This document shows positions 17,218 to 24,880 of a DNA stretch of 46,983 bases, one piece after another. Positions within the stretch are counted from its first letter, which is position 1. The number at the start of each line of letters is the position of its first letter. Position numbers and translations under genes: made by a program. Under the pieces are notes generated by a model, which saw nothing but the letters and a program-made list of their open reading frames with translations, made no database searches and was not told the DNA's origin. Source of the DNA: Bacteroidales bacterium (GTDB lineage Bacteria; Bacteroidota; Bacteroidia; Bacteroidales; CG2-30-32-10); the NCBI GenBank assembly GCA_035353855.1, contig DAOQAK010000031.1:1-46983 (forward strand), written 5' to 3'.

Positions 17218-18783
17218 ATGAAGCGAAGTATTTTATTTTTTTTATTGTTGCTTTTTACATTTTCTGCAATGGCACAAACCGGGAAATATTGGGTTTTCCT
17301 GAAGAATAAGAAAAATGTTACATTCGACCCTTATTCATATTTTGATAAAAAAACTATTGAGAGAAGAATAGCATACAATATTCCTTTGCTTGATTCTACT
17401 GATTTTCCGTTGAATGAAGAATATGTAAATACAATAGTAGTGCAGGTTGATTCGGTTTCGCAGTGCAGCCGTTGGTTCAACGCTATGGCGGTATACGCTA
17501 ATGAACAACAAATTGAAAAAATAAAATCATTTTCTTTTGTGAAAGAAGTTGAACCGATGATGATGATGTGTAATGTTGCCGAAAAAAATACTGCTGACTG
17601 GGACACTATAATAAAACCGGAGCAAATGGAATTAATGGAAAAACAATTGACATTGATGGGTGGTGATAAATTTGAGAAAGCAGGAATTGATGGTAAAGGA
17701 ATTCGTATTGCCATTTTCGATGGAGGATTCCCTACAGTGAATACCAGCCCAGTTTTTGAACATATCCGTAAAGACGGAAGAATTTTAAAAACATGGGATT
17801 TTACAAAAAATAAAGAATTTGTTTATAGTTATATTTCGCACGGAACCTCTGTAATGTCGTGTATTGCAGGAATGGTTAATGGGAAAAAAATTGGCCTTGC
17901 TACCGGCGCTGAGTTTATACTGGCACGCACCGAAGTTCAAAGCGAGCCATTCTCGGAAGAAGAAAACTGGCTTGCTGCCGTGGAATGGGCTGATAAGAAT
18001 GGTGCAGATATTATAAACAGTTCGTTAGGATACACCTATCATCGTTATTTCCAAAACCAGATGGACGGGAAAACAAGCCTCGTTTCACGCGCAGGGAACC
18101 TTGCTGCAAAAAAAGGAATGTTAGTTGTTAATGCTGCTGGCAATGATGGTGATAATGACTGGAAAGTTGTTGGTACACCTGCTGATGCCGATAGTGTTCT
18201 GTCGGTAGGTGGAATTGATGCATGGACAAAATATCATATTTCATATAGTTCTTTTGGTCCCACTACTGATAAAAGAATGAAACCAAATGTTTGTGCAGTG
18301 GCGCATGTTATTGTTGCAGGAAAAAACGGGTTGAATGCATCCGACGGTACATCATTTGCCAGTCCGCTGATAGCAGGATTTGCGGCATGTGCATGGCAGA
18401 AAGCACGCAGCCTTTCAAATATGCAACTGTTTAATCAAATTGAAAAATCAGCAAACCTTTATCCTTACTTTGATTATGCACATGGTTATGGAGTGCCGCA
18501 GGCATCATACTTTACAGATACTACAATAACATTTAAAGAACGTACATTTACTTTTGATGTTGAAAGTAATGAGGTAAATGTAAATATCAAAAATTTTTCT
18601 TACGAGAATAATGATGATAATTTACTTTATTATAATATTCAGAAAGATGATGGTGTGCTTCTGGAATACAATGTACTTAATGTTTCGCAGGAAAAAGTTT
18701 TCAGCGTAAAAATATCTGATTACAAAAAAGGGTATAAACTCAATGTGCATTATAATGGTTACACAGATTCATATTCATTTTAA
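17218..18783 (+). CDS. Secreted S8 subtilisin-like serine protease
   Basis: This 521-aa exported protease has a signal peptide ending in FSAMAQ (cleavage about residue 20), a propeptide-like region to about residue 150, and a subtilisin domain. The triad is D168 (IAIFDGG), H208 (SHGTSVMS) and S379 (GTSFASPL), with the oxyanion Asn N309 in NAAGND. The C-terminal 80 residues form a beta-rich tail (about 440-521) that lacks the usual T9SS PNP/GxY pattern, so the final location is probably periplasmic or released by an unclear route. The gene is followed after 11 bp by a small exported protein in the same direction, suggesting an operon. All catalytic residues are present, so it is likely active. 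Confidence 0.92.
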   Translation: MKRSILFFLLLLFTFSAMAQTGKYWVFLKNKKNVTFDPYSYFDKKTIERRIAYNIPLLDSTDFPLNEEYVNTIVVQVDSVSQCSRWFNAMAVYANEQQIEKIKSFSFVKEVEPMMMMCNVAEKNTADWDTIIKPEQMELMEKQLTLMGGDKFEKAGIDGKGIRIAIFDGGFPTVNTSPVFEHIRKDGRILKTWDFTKNKEFVYSYISHGTSVMSCIAGMVNGKKIGLATGAEFILARTEVQSEPFSEEENWLAAVEWADKNGADIINSSLGYTYHRYFQNQMDGKTSLVSRAGNLAAKKGMLVVNAAGNDGDNDWKVVGTPADADSVLSVGGIDAWTKYHISYSSFGPTTDKRMKPNVCAVAHVIVAGKNGLNASDGTSFASPLIAGFAACAWQKARSLSNMQLFNQIEKSANLYPYFDYAHGYGVPQASYFTDTTITFKERTFTFDVESNEVNVNIKNFSYENNDDNLLYYNIQKDDGVLLEYNVLNVSQEKVFSVKISDYKKGYKLNVHYNGYTDSYSF

Positions 18784-18794
18784 AGGTTAAAATT

Positions 18795-19490
18795 ATGAGA
18801 AAGATTTTTTTAATACTGTCATTGTTCGTATTTGTTGCGATAACTCCTGCGCAGAATGTTTTACTTCATAAAGAGGTTAACGATTCAATAATACAAAAAT
18901 ATGGTCCAAACCTTAGAAATTTTCATCACCTGTTTATAAGCATGGGATTTGTTATGGGTGAACCGGATTCATCAGGTAGTGATATTTTATACGGGAACTC
19001 AACAAACTATTTGGTGGGCTATCGTTATAAATTAAAGCTTTCAAACTGGTTTGCGATTGGGTACGACATTGATATCAGTTCATATTATTTTCGTTTGAAA
19101 CAGTCATTAACAAAATGTACTCCCGATTCCATTTTACATGATAAGGAGAAATTTATCATTGGAAATGTTGGTGGCGACCTTTATTTACGATTTAATTACG
19201 GACGTCGAGGTAATAGAGTTGGTAATTTCATTGATCTTGGCGGGTATGGCGATTTGAAAACAGCAGCAAAACACTTTACCAAAGATAAAATGCTAAATGG
19301 AAATGTTGTTGAAGTAAACACATCACATTTAAAATATGTGAACAAATATAATTACGGAGCAATGGCGCGTGTAGGATTCAACAGGTATGTTATTTATGGC
19401 TGCTACAGATTGTCGGATATTTTTAAAGATTCGCAATATCCCGAACTTCCAAGGATTACAGTGGGATTACAGATAGGGTTACATAAATAA
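18795..19490 (+). CDS. Exported protein, probable small outer-membrane beta-barrel
   Basis: This 231-aa protein has a clear signal peptide (MRKIFLILSLFVFVAITPAQ). The mature part is Gly/Tyr/aromatic-rich with alternating strands (LVGYRYKLKLSNWFAIGYDI, FNYGRRGNRVGNFIDLGGYG, YGAMARVGFNRYVIYGCYR) and ends ITVGLQIGLHK, a typical outer-membrane beta-strand ending. No known domain was recognised. It is 11 bp behind the subtilisin gene, so the two are probably co-expressed. It might be a membrane partner or substrate of the protease, but there is no direct evidence. Confidence 0.65.
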   Translation: MRKIFLILSLFVFVAITPAQNVLLHKEVNDSIIQKYGPNLRNFHHLFISMGFVMGEPDSSGSDILYGNSTNYLVGYRYKLKLSNWFAIGYDIDISSYYFRLKQSLTKCTPDSILHDKEKFIIGNVGGDLYLRFNYGRRGNRVGNFIDLGGYGDLKTAAKHFTKDKMLNGNVVEVNTSHLKYVNKYNYGAMARVGFNRYVIYGCYRLSDIFKDSQYPELPRITVGLQIGLHK

Positions 19491-19618
19491 AATTCAAAAA
19501 CCAAGTTCCAAATTCAAAAAAATAATCAGTGTAAATCTGTATCATCCGTATAATTCGTGTTCTATTAAATTTTAATTTTATTTTTTTTATACCGATTGTA
19601 TATATGTAATAGTCCAAT

Positions 19619-19757
19619 ATACCGATACGGAAATGATTTATTCATAACTTATTTTATTTTAAAGGTATTCATGATCTCAAAAGTTCTGTTGCAAGATTTC
19701 CTATCGGCATAACAGATTCTAAGCACAATTTGTTTTACTAATTTGCTAAGATTCTGT
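19619..19757 (+). repeat. Structured intergenic repeat, family 1, diverged copy C
   Basis: The outer stem ATACCGATACGGAAA (from 19619) pairs with TTTCCTATCGGCAT (ending 19710), with the same one-base bulge as the other copies but different bases (GGAAA/TTTCC). The second module is ACAGATTCT (19712-19720) against AGATTCTGT (19749-19757), 8 of 9 paired. The sequence between the arms is unrelated to copies A and B; only the paired regions and their order are shared. Confidence 0.6.
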
Positions 19758-19794
19758 ATAAATTGTACTATAACATCTATGTCATCGGCATAAC

Positions 19795-19846
19795 CATTGT
19801 AAAATTTAAAATATCCTTTGGACTATTTTAAATTAACAATTGGTAT
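19795..19846 (-). repeat. 52-bp hairpin repeat, family 2, copy 1
   Basis: Read on the minus strand this begins ATACCAATTGTTAATTT and contains the perfect 10-bp stem ATTTAAAATA/TATTTTAAAT around a GTCCAAAGGA loop, ending TTTACAATG. An almost identical copy lies in the opposite orientation at 29954-30005. It sits just upstream (19795-19846) of the region past the stop codon of the O-methyltransferase gene. Confidence 0.75.
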
Positions 19847-19881
19847 TACACGAAATTTTTAATGAGAAACAAAGAAAAATT

Positions 19882-20517
19882 TTACTTCTTTCTTATCATC
19901 ATAAGCCCATCACGCAAGGGGAGAAGGATATTTTCAACGCGTTCATCATTTTGAATAAAATCATTAAACTCTTTAATGCCACGTGTTTCCTTGTCGGATG
20001 ATTTTTCTTCCATAACTTTTCCATCCCACAGTACATTGTCGGCAACAATGATTCCGCCGGGTTTCACTTTATCAAAAACCAATTTGTAATAATCAAGGTA
20101 TTGTTCTTTGTCGGCATCGATAAAAACCAGGTCGAATGTTTCATTCATCTTTGGAAGCAATTCAAGTGCATCACCGATATGTAATTTTATTTTTTCTGAA
20201 AAGCCTGATTTATCAATGTATTTGCGAATTATTTCTTCAAACTCGGGATTGATCTCGATACAATGTAACACACCGTTTTTTTGTAATCCTTCAGCAAGGC
20301 ATATTGCCGAATAGCCTGTATATGTACCTATTTCAAGAATATTTTCAGGTTGTAACATTTTGCTGATGATGCTAAGCAGTCGACCTTGTAAATGTCCTGA
20401 AAGCATACGCGGGTAAATCATTTTAACATGTGTTTCCCTGTTGAGTTCCTTTAATAATGCAGGTTCTTCTGATGTATGTTCTTCTGCGTATTGCAAAATT
20501 TCATATTCTGATTTCAT
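19882..20517 (-). CDS. SAM-dependent O-methyltransferase, family 3 (catechol/caffeoyl-CoA type)
   Basis: This 211-aa class I methyltransferase resembles bacterial homologues of caffeoyl-CoA and catechol O-methyltransferases. The SAM site is ILEIGTYTGYS (60-70). The metal/substrate site is the FIDADKEQY segment (D134, D136) with D160 and N161 in VADNVLWDG, the usual divalent-cation triad. The N-terminal AEEHTSEEPALLKEL helix is characteristic of the family. The natural substrate in Bacteroidota is not established; hydroxylated aromatics or tRNA (TrmR-like) are possibilities. It overlaps the M16 protease stop by 4 bp (ATGA), so translation is coupled. Confidence 0.9.
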   Translation of the reverse strand: MKSEYEILQYAEEHTSEEPALLKELNRETHVKMIYPRMLSGHLQGRLLSIISKMLQPENILEIGTYTGYSAICLAEGLQKNGVLHCIEINPEFEEIIRKYIDKSGFSEKIKLHIGDALELLPKMNETFDLVFIDADKEQYLDYYKLVFDKVKPGGIIVADNVLWDGKVMEEKSSDKETRGIKEFNDFIQNDERVENILLPLRDGLMMIRKK

Positions 20518-21740
20518 AATGCCGATTTAAATATTAGCATACTGAGTTTACGTGTTGAAAAAATATCATTGGCAACATCCATCAGCTGGTTTGCTGTGAT
20601 GTCGTCAATTTTTCTGCTTATCTCTTCAAGAGTATCTACTTTATGGTACACAGAAAAACTTTTTCCCATCGAAAGCATTTCATTTAAATTGTGGTCGTAT
20701 GAAATAGCCAGTTGTCCGATGAGTTGTTGCTTGGCATATTTAAGCTGAAGCGATCCTATTTTGTTTTCACGCAGTTTCTGAAGTTCTTTATGAACCAGTA
20801 ATATTACTTTTTCCATGTACTGGTCTTCGGTGCCCATATAAATCTCGAAAGAACCCGTGTCGGAATAAGGGTTGTATGATGAATCGATATTGTAGCAGAA
20901 ACCAAATTTTTCTCTTATGTTCATACTCAGGCGCGAGTTCATTCCTTGTCCGCCAAGAATATTACTTAGCAGTATCAGCGGGTTTTTCATTTTATGTTTG
21001 CTGCTGTATGCATGATTACCTATAACACAATGAGTCTGGTGTATGGGTTTTGAAATTATTTTTTCAAAAGTTTTATTTCCGGTAAAATGTTTTCGTTCCC
21101 ATTTCCTTGTGTTATTAGCTTTTTCACCGTAATGTTTTAATGCCAGTGTTTTCAGTTCTTCAAAAGAAATATTCCCTACGGAGCATATCACTACCTGGTT
21201 GGTGTTATAACAACGTTTAATGAAGCGCTGAAGTTTTGAGCGCGAAATGGACCTTATACTTTTTGGCGTGCCCAGAACGTAGCGGCCTATAGAGTGATTT
21301 CCAAATAACTGTTTTTCGAATTCGTCAATAATTTCTTCAGCGGGATTATCTTTATATGAATTGATCTCATCGAGCACCACATCTTTTTCTTTTTCAATTT
21401 CCTTTTCAGGGAATGTTGAATTGAAAACAATATCCGACATCAATTCCAATGCACGTTCATAATATTTATTCAGGAAAGAAGTGTATACACAGGTATCTTC
21501 TTTAGAAGTGAATGCATTAATTTCGCCGCCAACATTTTCCATGCGTGATAATACCTGGAACATATTACGGTTGGAAGTGCCTTTAAAAATAACATGTTCA
21601 ATAAAATGAGCAATGCCCTGTTCGTTCTCATTTTCATCGCGCGAACCGGTATTGATTATAACTGCGCAATGCGATACAAGCGAAGGGGTTTGTTTGTGAA
21701 CAAGCTGGATGCCGTTAGGTAAAGTATAGTTCTGGTACAT
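20514..21740 (-). CDS. M16-family zinc metalloprotease (pitrilysin / mitochondrial processing peptidase-like)
   Basis: This 408-aa protein is of the single-unit M16B type. The inverted zinc motif HFIEH (H45, E48, H49) is intact, and a distal Glu near EEIIDEFEKQ provides the third ligand. The GSRDENENEQGIAHFIEHVIF block and the later GGQGMNSRLSMNIREKFGFCY are typical. There is no signal peptide, so it is predicted to be cytoplasmic. The likely role is degradation of small peptides such as signal peptides. It is the first gene of an operon with the O-methyltransferase, a pairing I cannot relate to a specific pathway. Confidence 0.9.
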   Translation of the reverse strand: MYQNYTLPNGIQLVHKQTPSLVSHCAVIINTGSRDENENEQGIAHFIEHVIFKGTSNRNMFQVLSRMENVGGEINAFTSKEDTCVYTSFLNKYYERALELMSDIVFNSTFPEKEIEKEKDVVLDEINSYKDNPAEEIIDEFEKQLFGNHSIGRYVLGTPKSIRSISRSKLQRFIKRCYNTNQVVICSVGNISFEELKTLALKHYGEKANNTRKWERKHFTGNKTFEKIISKPIHQTHCVIGNHAYSSKHKMKNPLILLSNILGGQGMNSRLSMNIREKFGFCYNIDSSYNPYSDTGSFEIYMGTEDQYMEKVILLVHKELQKLRENKIGSLQLKYAKQQLIGQLAISYDHNLNEMLSMGKSFSVYHKVDTLEEISRKIDDITANQLMDVANDIFSTRKLSMLIFKSAL

Positions 21741-21757
21741 TATTTTTTATATTCCTG

Positions 21758-21765
21758 CAAAAGTA
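21758..21765 (-). promoter_or_regulatory. Putative -7 element for the M16-methyltransferase operon
   Basis: TACTTTTG on the minus strand matches TAnnTTTG, 17 bp before the ATG at 21740. No clear -33 element lies 19 bp further upstream. Confidence 0.35.
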
Positions 21766-21818
21766 ATCAGAATTGTTGGCCGGAGGAAGAAATATAATTT
21801 ATAGAAAAAAGAAATAGT

Positions 21819-22334
21819 TTATTGTTTTGGATTACTGGTCTTCTCGATTGGATGAATTATTTTAAGTTCGATAAGCTTTTCTTTTGGAGTATAGCGTAAA
21901 CATAACCCTATAGCAGCAATAATGATTATCCTGATAATAAGTTTGCTGCCTAAATTTTGTTTCTGCATAACACTTATGACAATTGATAAAAGAAGCGTCA
22001 TACACCCGGTATTGATCATTACGATATACCCAGGATAGTTTTGGATGCGAAATAATATTCCAACAACACAGATACTAAATGCCCAATAAACTAATTTATT
22101 TAAAAATTTTACCATTACTGATGCATCCGGTTCCATTGACTTATAAGCGAGTAAAAAATAAACCAATGAAAGAGTTCCTAACGATATTAAAAGTAAAATT
22201 CTTCCTTGTGAAATGTCAAATGATTTTAAGATCAAGCCTGTTAATATAAATAATACTGCAATACTTTCAATGGCTGTTAATTTCGTGATTAATTTATTGG
22301 CAAGTTTGGCAAGGATTTCATTTTGATTATTCAT
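21819..22334 (-). CDS. Small polytopic inner-membrane protein, unknown function
   Basis: This is a hydrophobic protein of about 171 aa with a short polar N-terminus (MNNQNEILAKLANKLITKL) and four predicted membrane helices spaced in two pairs, ending in a basic/polar tail. No motif is recognised. The reading frame extends upstream to an ATG at 22370, but that start would overlap the DUF169 gene by 20 bp. The ATG at 22334, 16 bp past the DUF169 stop, is more natural. It is probably co-transcribed with the DUF169 gene. Confidence 0.65.
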   Translation of the reverse strand: MNNQNEILAKLANKLITKLTAIESIAVLFILTGLILKSFDISQGRILLLISLGTLSLVYFLLAYKSMEPDASVMVKFLNKLVYWAFSICVVGILFRIQNYPGYIVMINTGCMTLLLSIVISVMQKQNLGSKLIIRIIIIAAIGLCLRYTPKEKLIELKIIHPIEKTSNPKQ

Positions 22335-22350
22335 GAGTGTTTTTTTTTGA

Positions 22351-23106
22351 TTAAAAATTATTTTTTTCAATTCGGTTTTTTACTGTGGTCCATGTTTCGG
22401 TGATCAGGAAACTTTCTTCCATGTATGCAATTATTTTTTCAAAACGTTTCATTGGTATGGCAAATGATAAAACATTTTCGGGAACACATGGACGTGCCGA
22501 AGGGTCGAACATTCCTATAACGGCTCTTTGTCGTTCTGTTTTACTTTCAAGAAAAGGATAATAAACAATACTTCCGCAACCTGCGCCAAATGGAGTAATG
22601 GTGCCGTTGGGGTCAACCTGGTCGAAATTGGCAAGCGTGAACAATCCCGACAACACATCAGGTTTTGCAAAAAATATAACTACATCCGGTTCATCGGTTT
22701 CACTAATATTATCCCAACGTTTGAAAACAATATTTTTCCCTTCGATTGGCAGTTTGCTTTGATTCTTCATTAATTCCAAAACCATTTCCGGAGTGTGGAT
22801 ATAACGTTCGCCTTCCATGTTTGCATTTCCGCACGAAAGAAAATACTCAAAACCCGGACGCATTTTATCGGTAAAGCCCAAATATCTTTTAGCGCCGCCA
22901 CAGGCAATAGCATCAGCCTGATAGACGAGCGATTTTCCATTTCTTACTTTTGCCAATTCACAAATAAGGCAACTTCTTCCTTTAGGTTTTTCTGCCCATT
23001 CAGCGCCAGCATCATTATCGGAATAAAAAAAAGTTATTGGAAGCTCGGCATTACCAAAATATTTTTTCCAAAGTGTGATGAATTTTTCTTTCAGTTCGGG
23101 TTTCAT
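22351..23106 (-). CDS. DUF169 family protein (COG2043-like)
   Basis: This 251-aa soluble protein matches the DUF169 pattern: an early ELPITFFYSD strand, a conserved Cys pair (C46, C49) in RSCLICELAKVRNG, the ACGGAKRYLGF glycine-rich block, and VVIFFAKPDVLSGLFTLANF followed by PFGAGCGSIVYYP. The conserved cysteines suggest metal or Fe-S binding, but the activity is unknown. Members are common in anaerobic bacteria and archaea. It is the first gene of a probable two-gene operon with a small membrane protein. Confidence 0.8.
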   Translation of the reverse strand: MKPELKEKFITLWKKYFGNAELPITFFYSDNDAGAEWAEKPKGRSCLICELAKVRNGKSLVYQADAIACGGAKRYLGFTDKMRPGFEYFLSCGNANMEGERYIHTPEMVLELMKNQSKLPIEGKNIVFKRWDNISETDEPDVVIFFAKPDVLSGLFTLANFDQVDPNGTITPFGAGCGSIVYYPFLESKTERQRAVIGMFDPSARPCVPENVLSFAIPMKRFEKIIAYMEESFLITETWTTVKNRIEKNNF

Positions 23107-23427
23107 GATTTGAAAATTATTTTTTATGTGGAATACTATCTATTTGTCAAAATAAATGAACATAAGAATAAAAAGATTAATATGATAAAATATTTTTCAA
23201 AAATTATAACGTTCTCGCACTTGCTGTTCGGTGGCGGTTTTAACCGATAAATTATCTAGAAAGCACTAAAGCTTGCCTTACTGCTTTCCTGTCCAACGAG
23301 CCACAAACCCACCACTGACAGCAAATGCGTGTTAGCGGTTCGGGCTTCCTTTTGTCCGAAGCCGTCAAGTCCAGTGTCCGCACAACTGTTCATTAGAAGT
23401 TTGTTATCGTGTTCGTTAAGTTTGTGG
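23107..23427. other. 321-bp intergenic region, left flank of the cassette
   Basis: The left third (23107-23270) is AT-rich like the host DNA. From about 23272 the composition changes to a GC-richer stretch containing GTTAGCGGT (23331-23339) and the hairpin GGCTTC/GAAGCC (23343-23363, 9-nt loop). No gene is seen. The change of composition and the boundary word are the reasons for treating 23331-24264 as an insertion. Confidence 0.55.
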
Positions 23428-24264
23428 TCATGTCGTCTGTTCCTCTTTTACATAATAGCTCTCTAAAAACCTAAGTGTGTTAGATATTTTTTGTTGCACT
23501 CTGTCGTCAGCAACTGATTTGTTGTATTGAGCAAAATTATCACGAATGTTCTTGCTCATATTTTTTAGTGCCTCATCATTGACTGTACCTTTTACAATAT
23601 TCAAAACAAATTCGTCTGCTCTTTCGTTTCCTGTTTTGTAAGGTACTTTATATCTTTTAGCATAAGGTAAAAGAAATTCGTCAAGATTATGTCCTCTGTT
23701 TGCAATTTCAGTTGTAAAACTTTCGTCAAGAACTGTCCCTGCCCAATGTTGTTCGTCCGCTCTTAAATGTGCTTTCACAAGACCCTTACCGTAAACGGAA
23801 TTGATATTGTAAATACCACCACCTCCATTATTTTGTTTAAAGTCAACATAAACCATCTCTCCAAAAACCAAAGAACCTCTTACAGGAAAACAAAAGTCAA
23901 TCGCTTGCCAGTTGAATTTGTAAGCGACTTCAAGAATTTCTATAAGCGAAGTTTCGCTGGTGTCGTTTGTGAAGAAAACAACTGTGTCAGAAAAGTTGAT
24001 GCAGTTAATTTTTGATTTTGAAATATCTGCAATCACTCCGTGAGGTGCATCTTTAAACTTACCTTGTCCAAGTGCACTTTCCATGTCCCGAAAATTGTTG
24101 CCGATAATTCGACTTTGATATTCCAAGTCGTTGTTCTCAATGAACTCCTTAAAACCTAAGTAGTCAAAATATGCAATAAATCTATTCATGTCCTGTCATT
24201 GTTTCTGTTCGTTTTTTTACAATCAGTTTCAAGTTAGCTCTATCGTCTTAGCCTGACCGCTAAC
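23331..24264. mobile_element. Putative single-gene cassette bounded by inverted GTTAGCGGT / ACCGCTAAC
   Basis: The 9-bp words GTTAGCGGT (23331-23339) and ACCGCTAAC (24256-24264) face each other around one gene. The right boundary also contains GTTAGC (24233-24238) facing GCTAAC (24259-24264), 20 bp apart. In the sense of the gene the order is GTTAGCGG, gene, CCGCTAAC, which resembles integron cassette boundaries. However, I cannot find a full paired attC site, and there is no integrase in view. Boundaries are approximate. Confidence 0.35.
23428..24189 (-). CDS. Protein with class III nucleotidyl cyclase-like motifs, unknown function
   Basis: This 253-aa cytoplasmic protein has no signal peptide or membrane segment. 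Its core follows the order of class III adenylate/guanylate cyclase domains. IAYFDYLGFKEF (residues 5-16) resembles the FxDxxGFT strand carrying the first metal Asp. INFSDTVVFF resembles the second Asp-bearing strand. PVRGSLVFGEMVY resembles the RxGIxxGxV strand, and YGKGLVKAHLRADEQ resembles the AxxVNxAxR helix. Both metal-binding Asp positions seem kept. The C-terminal third is helical and polar. It stands alone between GTTAGCGGT/ACCGCTAAC boundary words, in DNA less AT-rich than its surroundings, suggesting recent acquisition. Catalysis is inferred, not shown; it could be a degenerate binding domain. Confidence 0.5.
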   Translation of the reverse strand: MNRFIAYFDYLGFKEFIENNDLEYQSRIIGNNFRDMESALGQGKFKDAPHGVIADISKSKINCINFSDTVVFFTNDTSETSLIEILEVAYKFNWQAIDFCFPVRGSLVFGEMVYVDFKQNNGGGGIYNINSVYGKGLVKAHLRADEQHWAGTVLDESFTTEIANRGHNLDEFLLPYAKRYKVPYKTGNERADEFVLNIVKGTVNDEALKNMSKNIRDNFAQYNKSVADDRVQQKISNTLRFLESYYVKEEQTT

Positions 24265-24302
24265 TTTAGTATTGCTCTATTGAATATATTTCTTCTAAAT
24301 CA

Positions 24303-24869
24303 TTACTTCAACTTAGCCGGGTAATCTTTATCAAAATAAATCCAGAATGTTGGCGAGTAACCTCTAAGGTTAAGGGAATCATCATAGTTTTCGCGCATCA
24401 GCATTACGCCGCAAACTTTTTTATTGAAAGAAAGTTTTTTATCATCATACGACCATTCTTCCAGGAAACGCACTTTAGAAATTTCTTTTATATCTGTTAT
24501 GTTTTTAATCACGGTGTCCTTATACACATTAGTATTATTGGGATCCTGGATTGAAATGGTATCTACTTTATTAAGAATACCTTTTGCCTGTTCGGGTGTA
24601 AGCGGTGTATTATCGTAATCGTAGGCTTTTACCTTACCTGTATATGCAAGGTCGAGAATGGTTTTTACAAAATTCTCTCTTTTGGAACCTTCAATATTTT
24701 CGCGCCACCAGTCGTAATCAGCATTGGGCGATTTTATAAAAACATCATACTGTATACGCTCAACCAAAATATTCTTGTCTTTGTTTTCGGTTTCGGTATT
24801 GCTGTTATTGCTGCACGATAACATAAATAATGCAGGCAGCGAAAGCAGGAAAAAAGAAATTTTTTTCAT
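24303..24869 (-). CDS. Hypothetical lipoprotein
   Basis: This 188-aa predicted lipoprotein has a lipobox ending LSC (Cys about residue 19), followed by an Asn/Ser/Thr/Glu linker (SNNSNTETENKDKN). The mature part has a YDVFIKSPNADYDWWRENI segment and ends in YSPTFWIYFDKDYPAKLK. No known domain was recognised. Lipoproteins with a similar layout occur near gliding/T9SS genes, but no specific match can be claimed. It follows 11 bp behind the T9SS cargo gene at 24881-25981, so the two are probably co-transcribed. Confidence 0.65.
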   Translation of the reverse strand: MKKISFFLLSLPALFMLSCSNNSNTETENKDKNILVERIQYDVFIKSPNADYDWWRENIEGSKRENFVKTILDLAYTGKVKAYDYDNTPLTPEQAKGILNKVDTISIQDPNNTNVYKDTVIKNITDIKEISKVRFLEEWSYDDKKLSFNKKVCGVMLMRENYDDSLNLRGYSPTFWIYFDKDYPAKLK

Positions 24870-24880
24870 AATGTTTGTGT

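Larger units (their letters stand above)
19491..19881. other. 391-bp intergenic region between convergent genes
   Basis: There is no gene here. From the left it holds a degenerate GTGTAAATCTGT/ATCCGTATAA-type stretch (19501-19565), a chain of ATACCGAT boxes and their complements (19589-19597, 19619-19627, 19702-19710, 19783-19791, 19839-19846), the diverged third copy of repeat family 1, and the first copy of the 52-bp hairpin repeat. It is AT-rich and extensively self-complementary. Confidence 0.7.

Noticed and set aside
23291..23338. Candidate attC site GTCCAAC...GTTAGCG
   Set aside because: The two core words are not complementary to each other and no inner paired boxes are visible.
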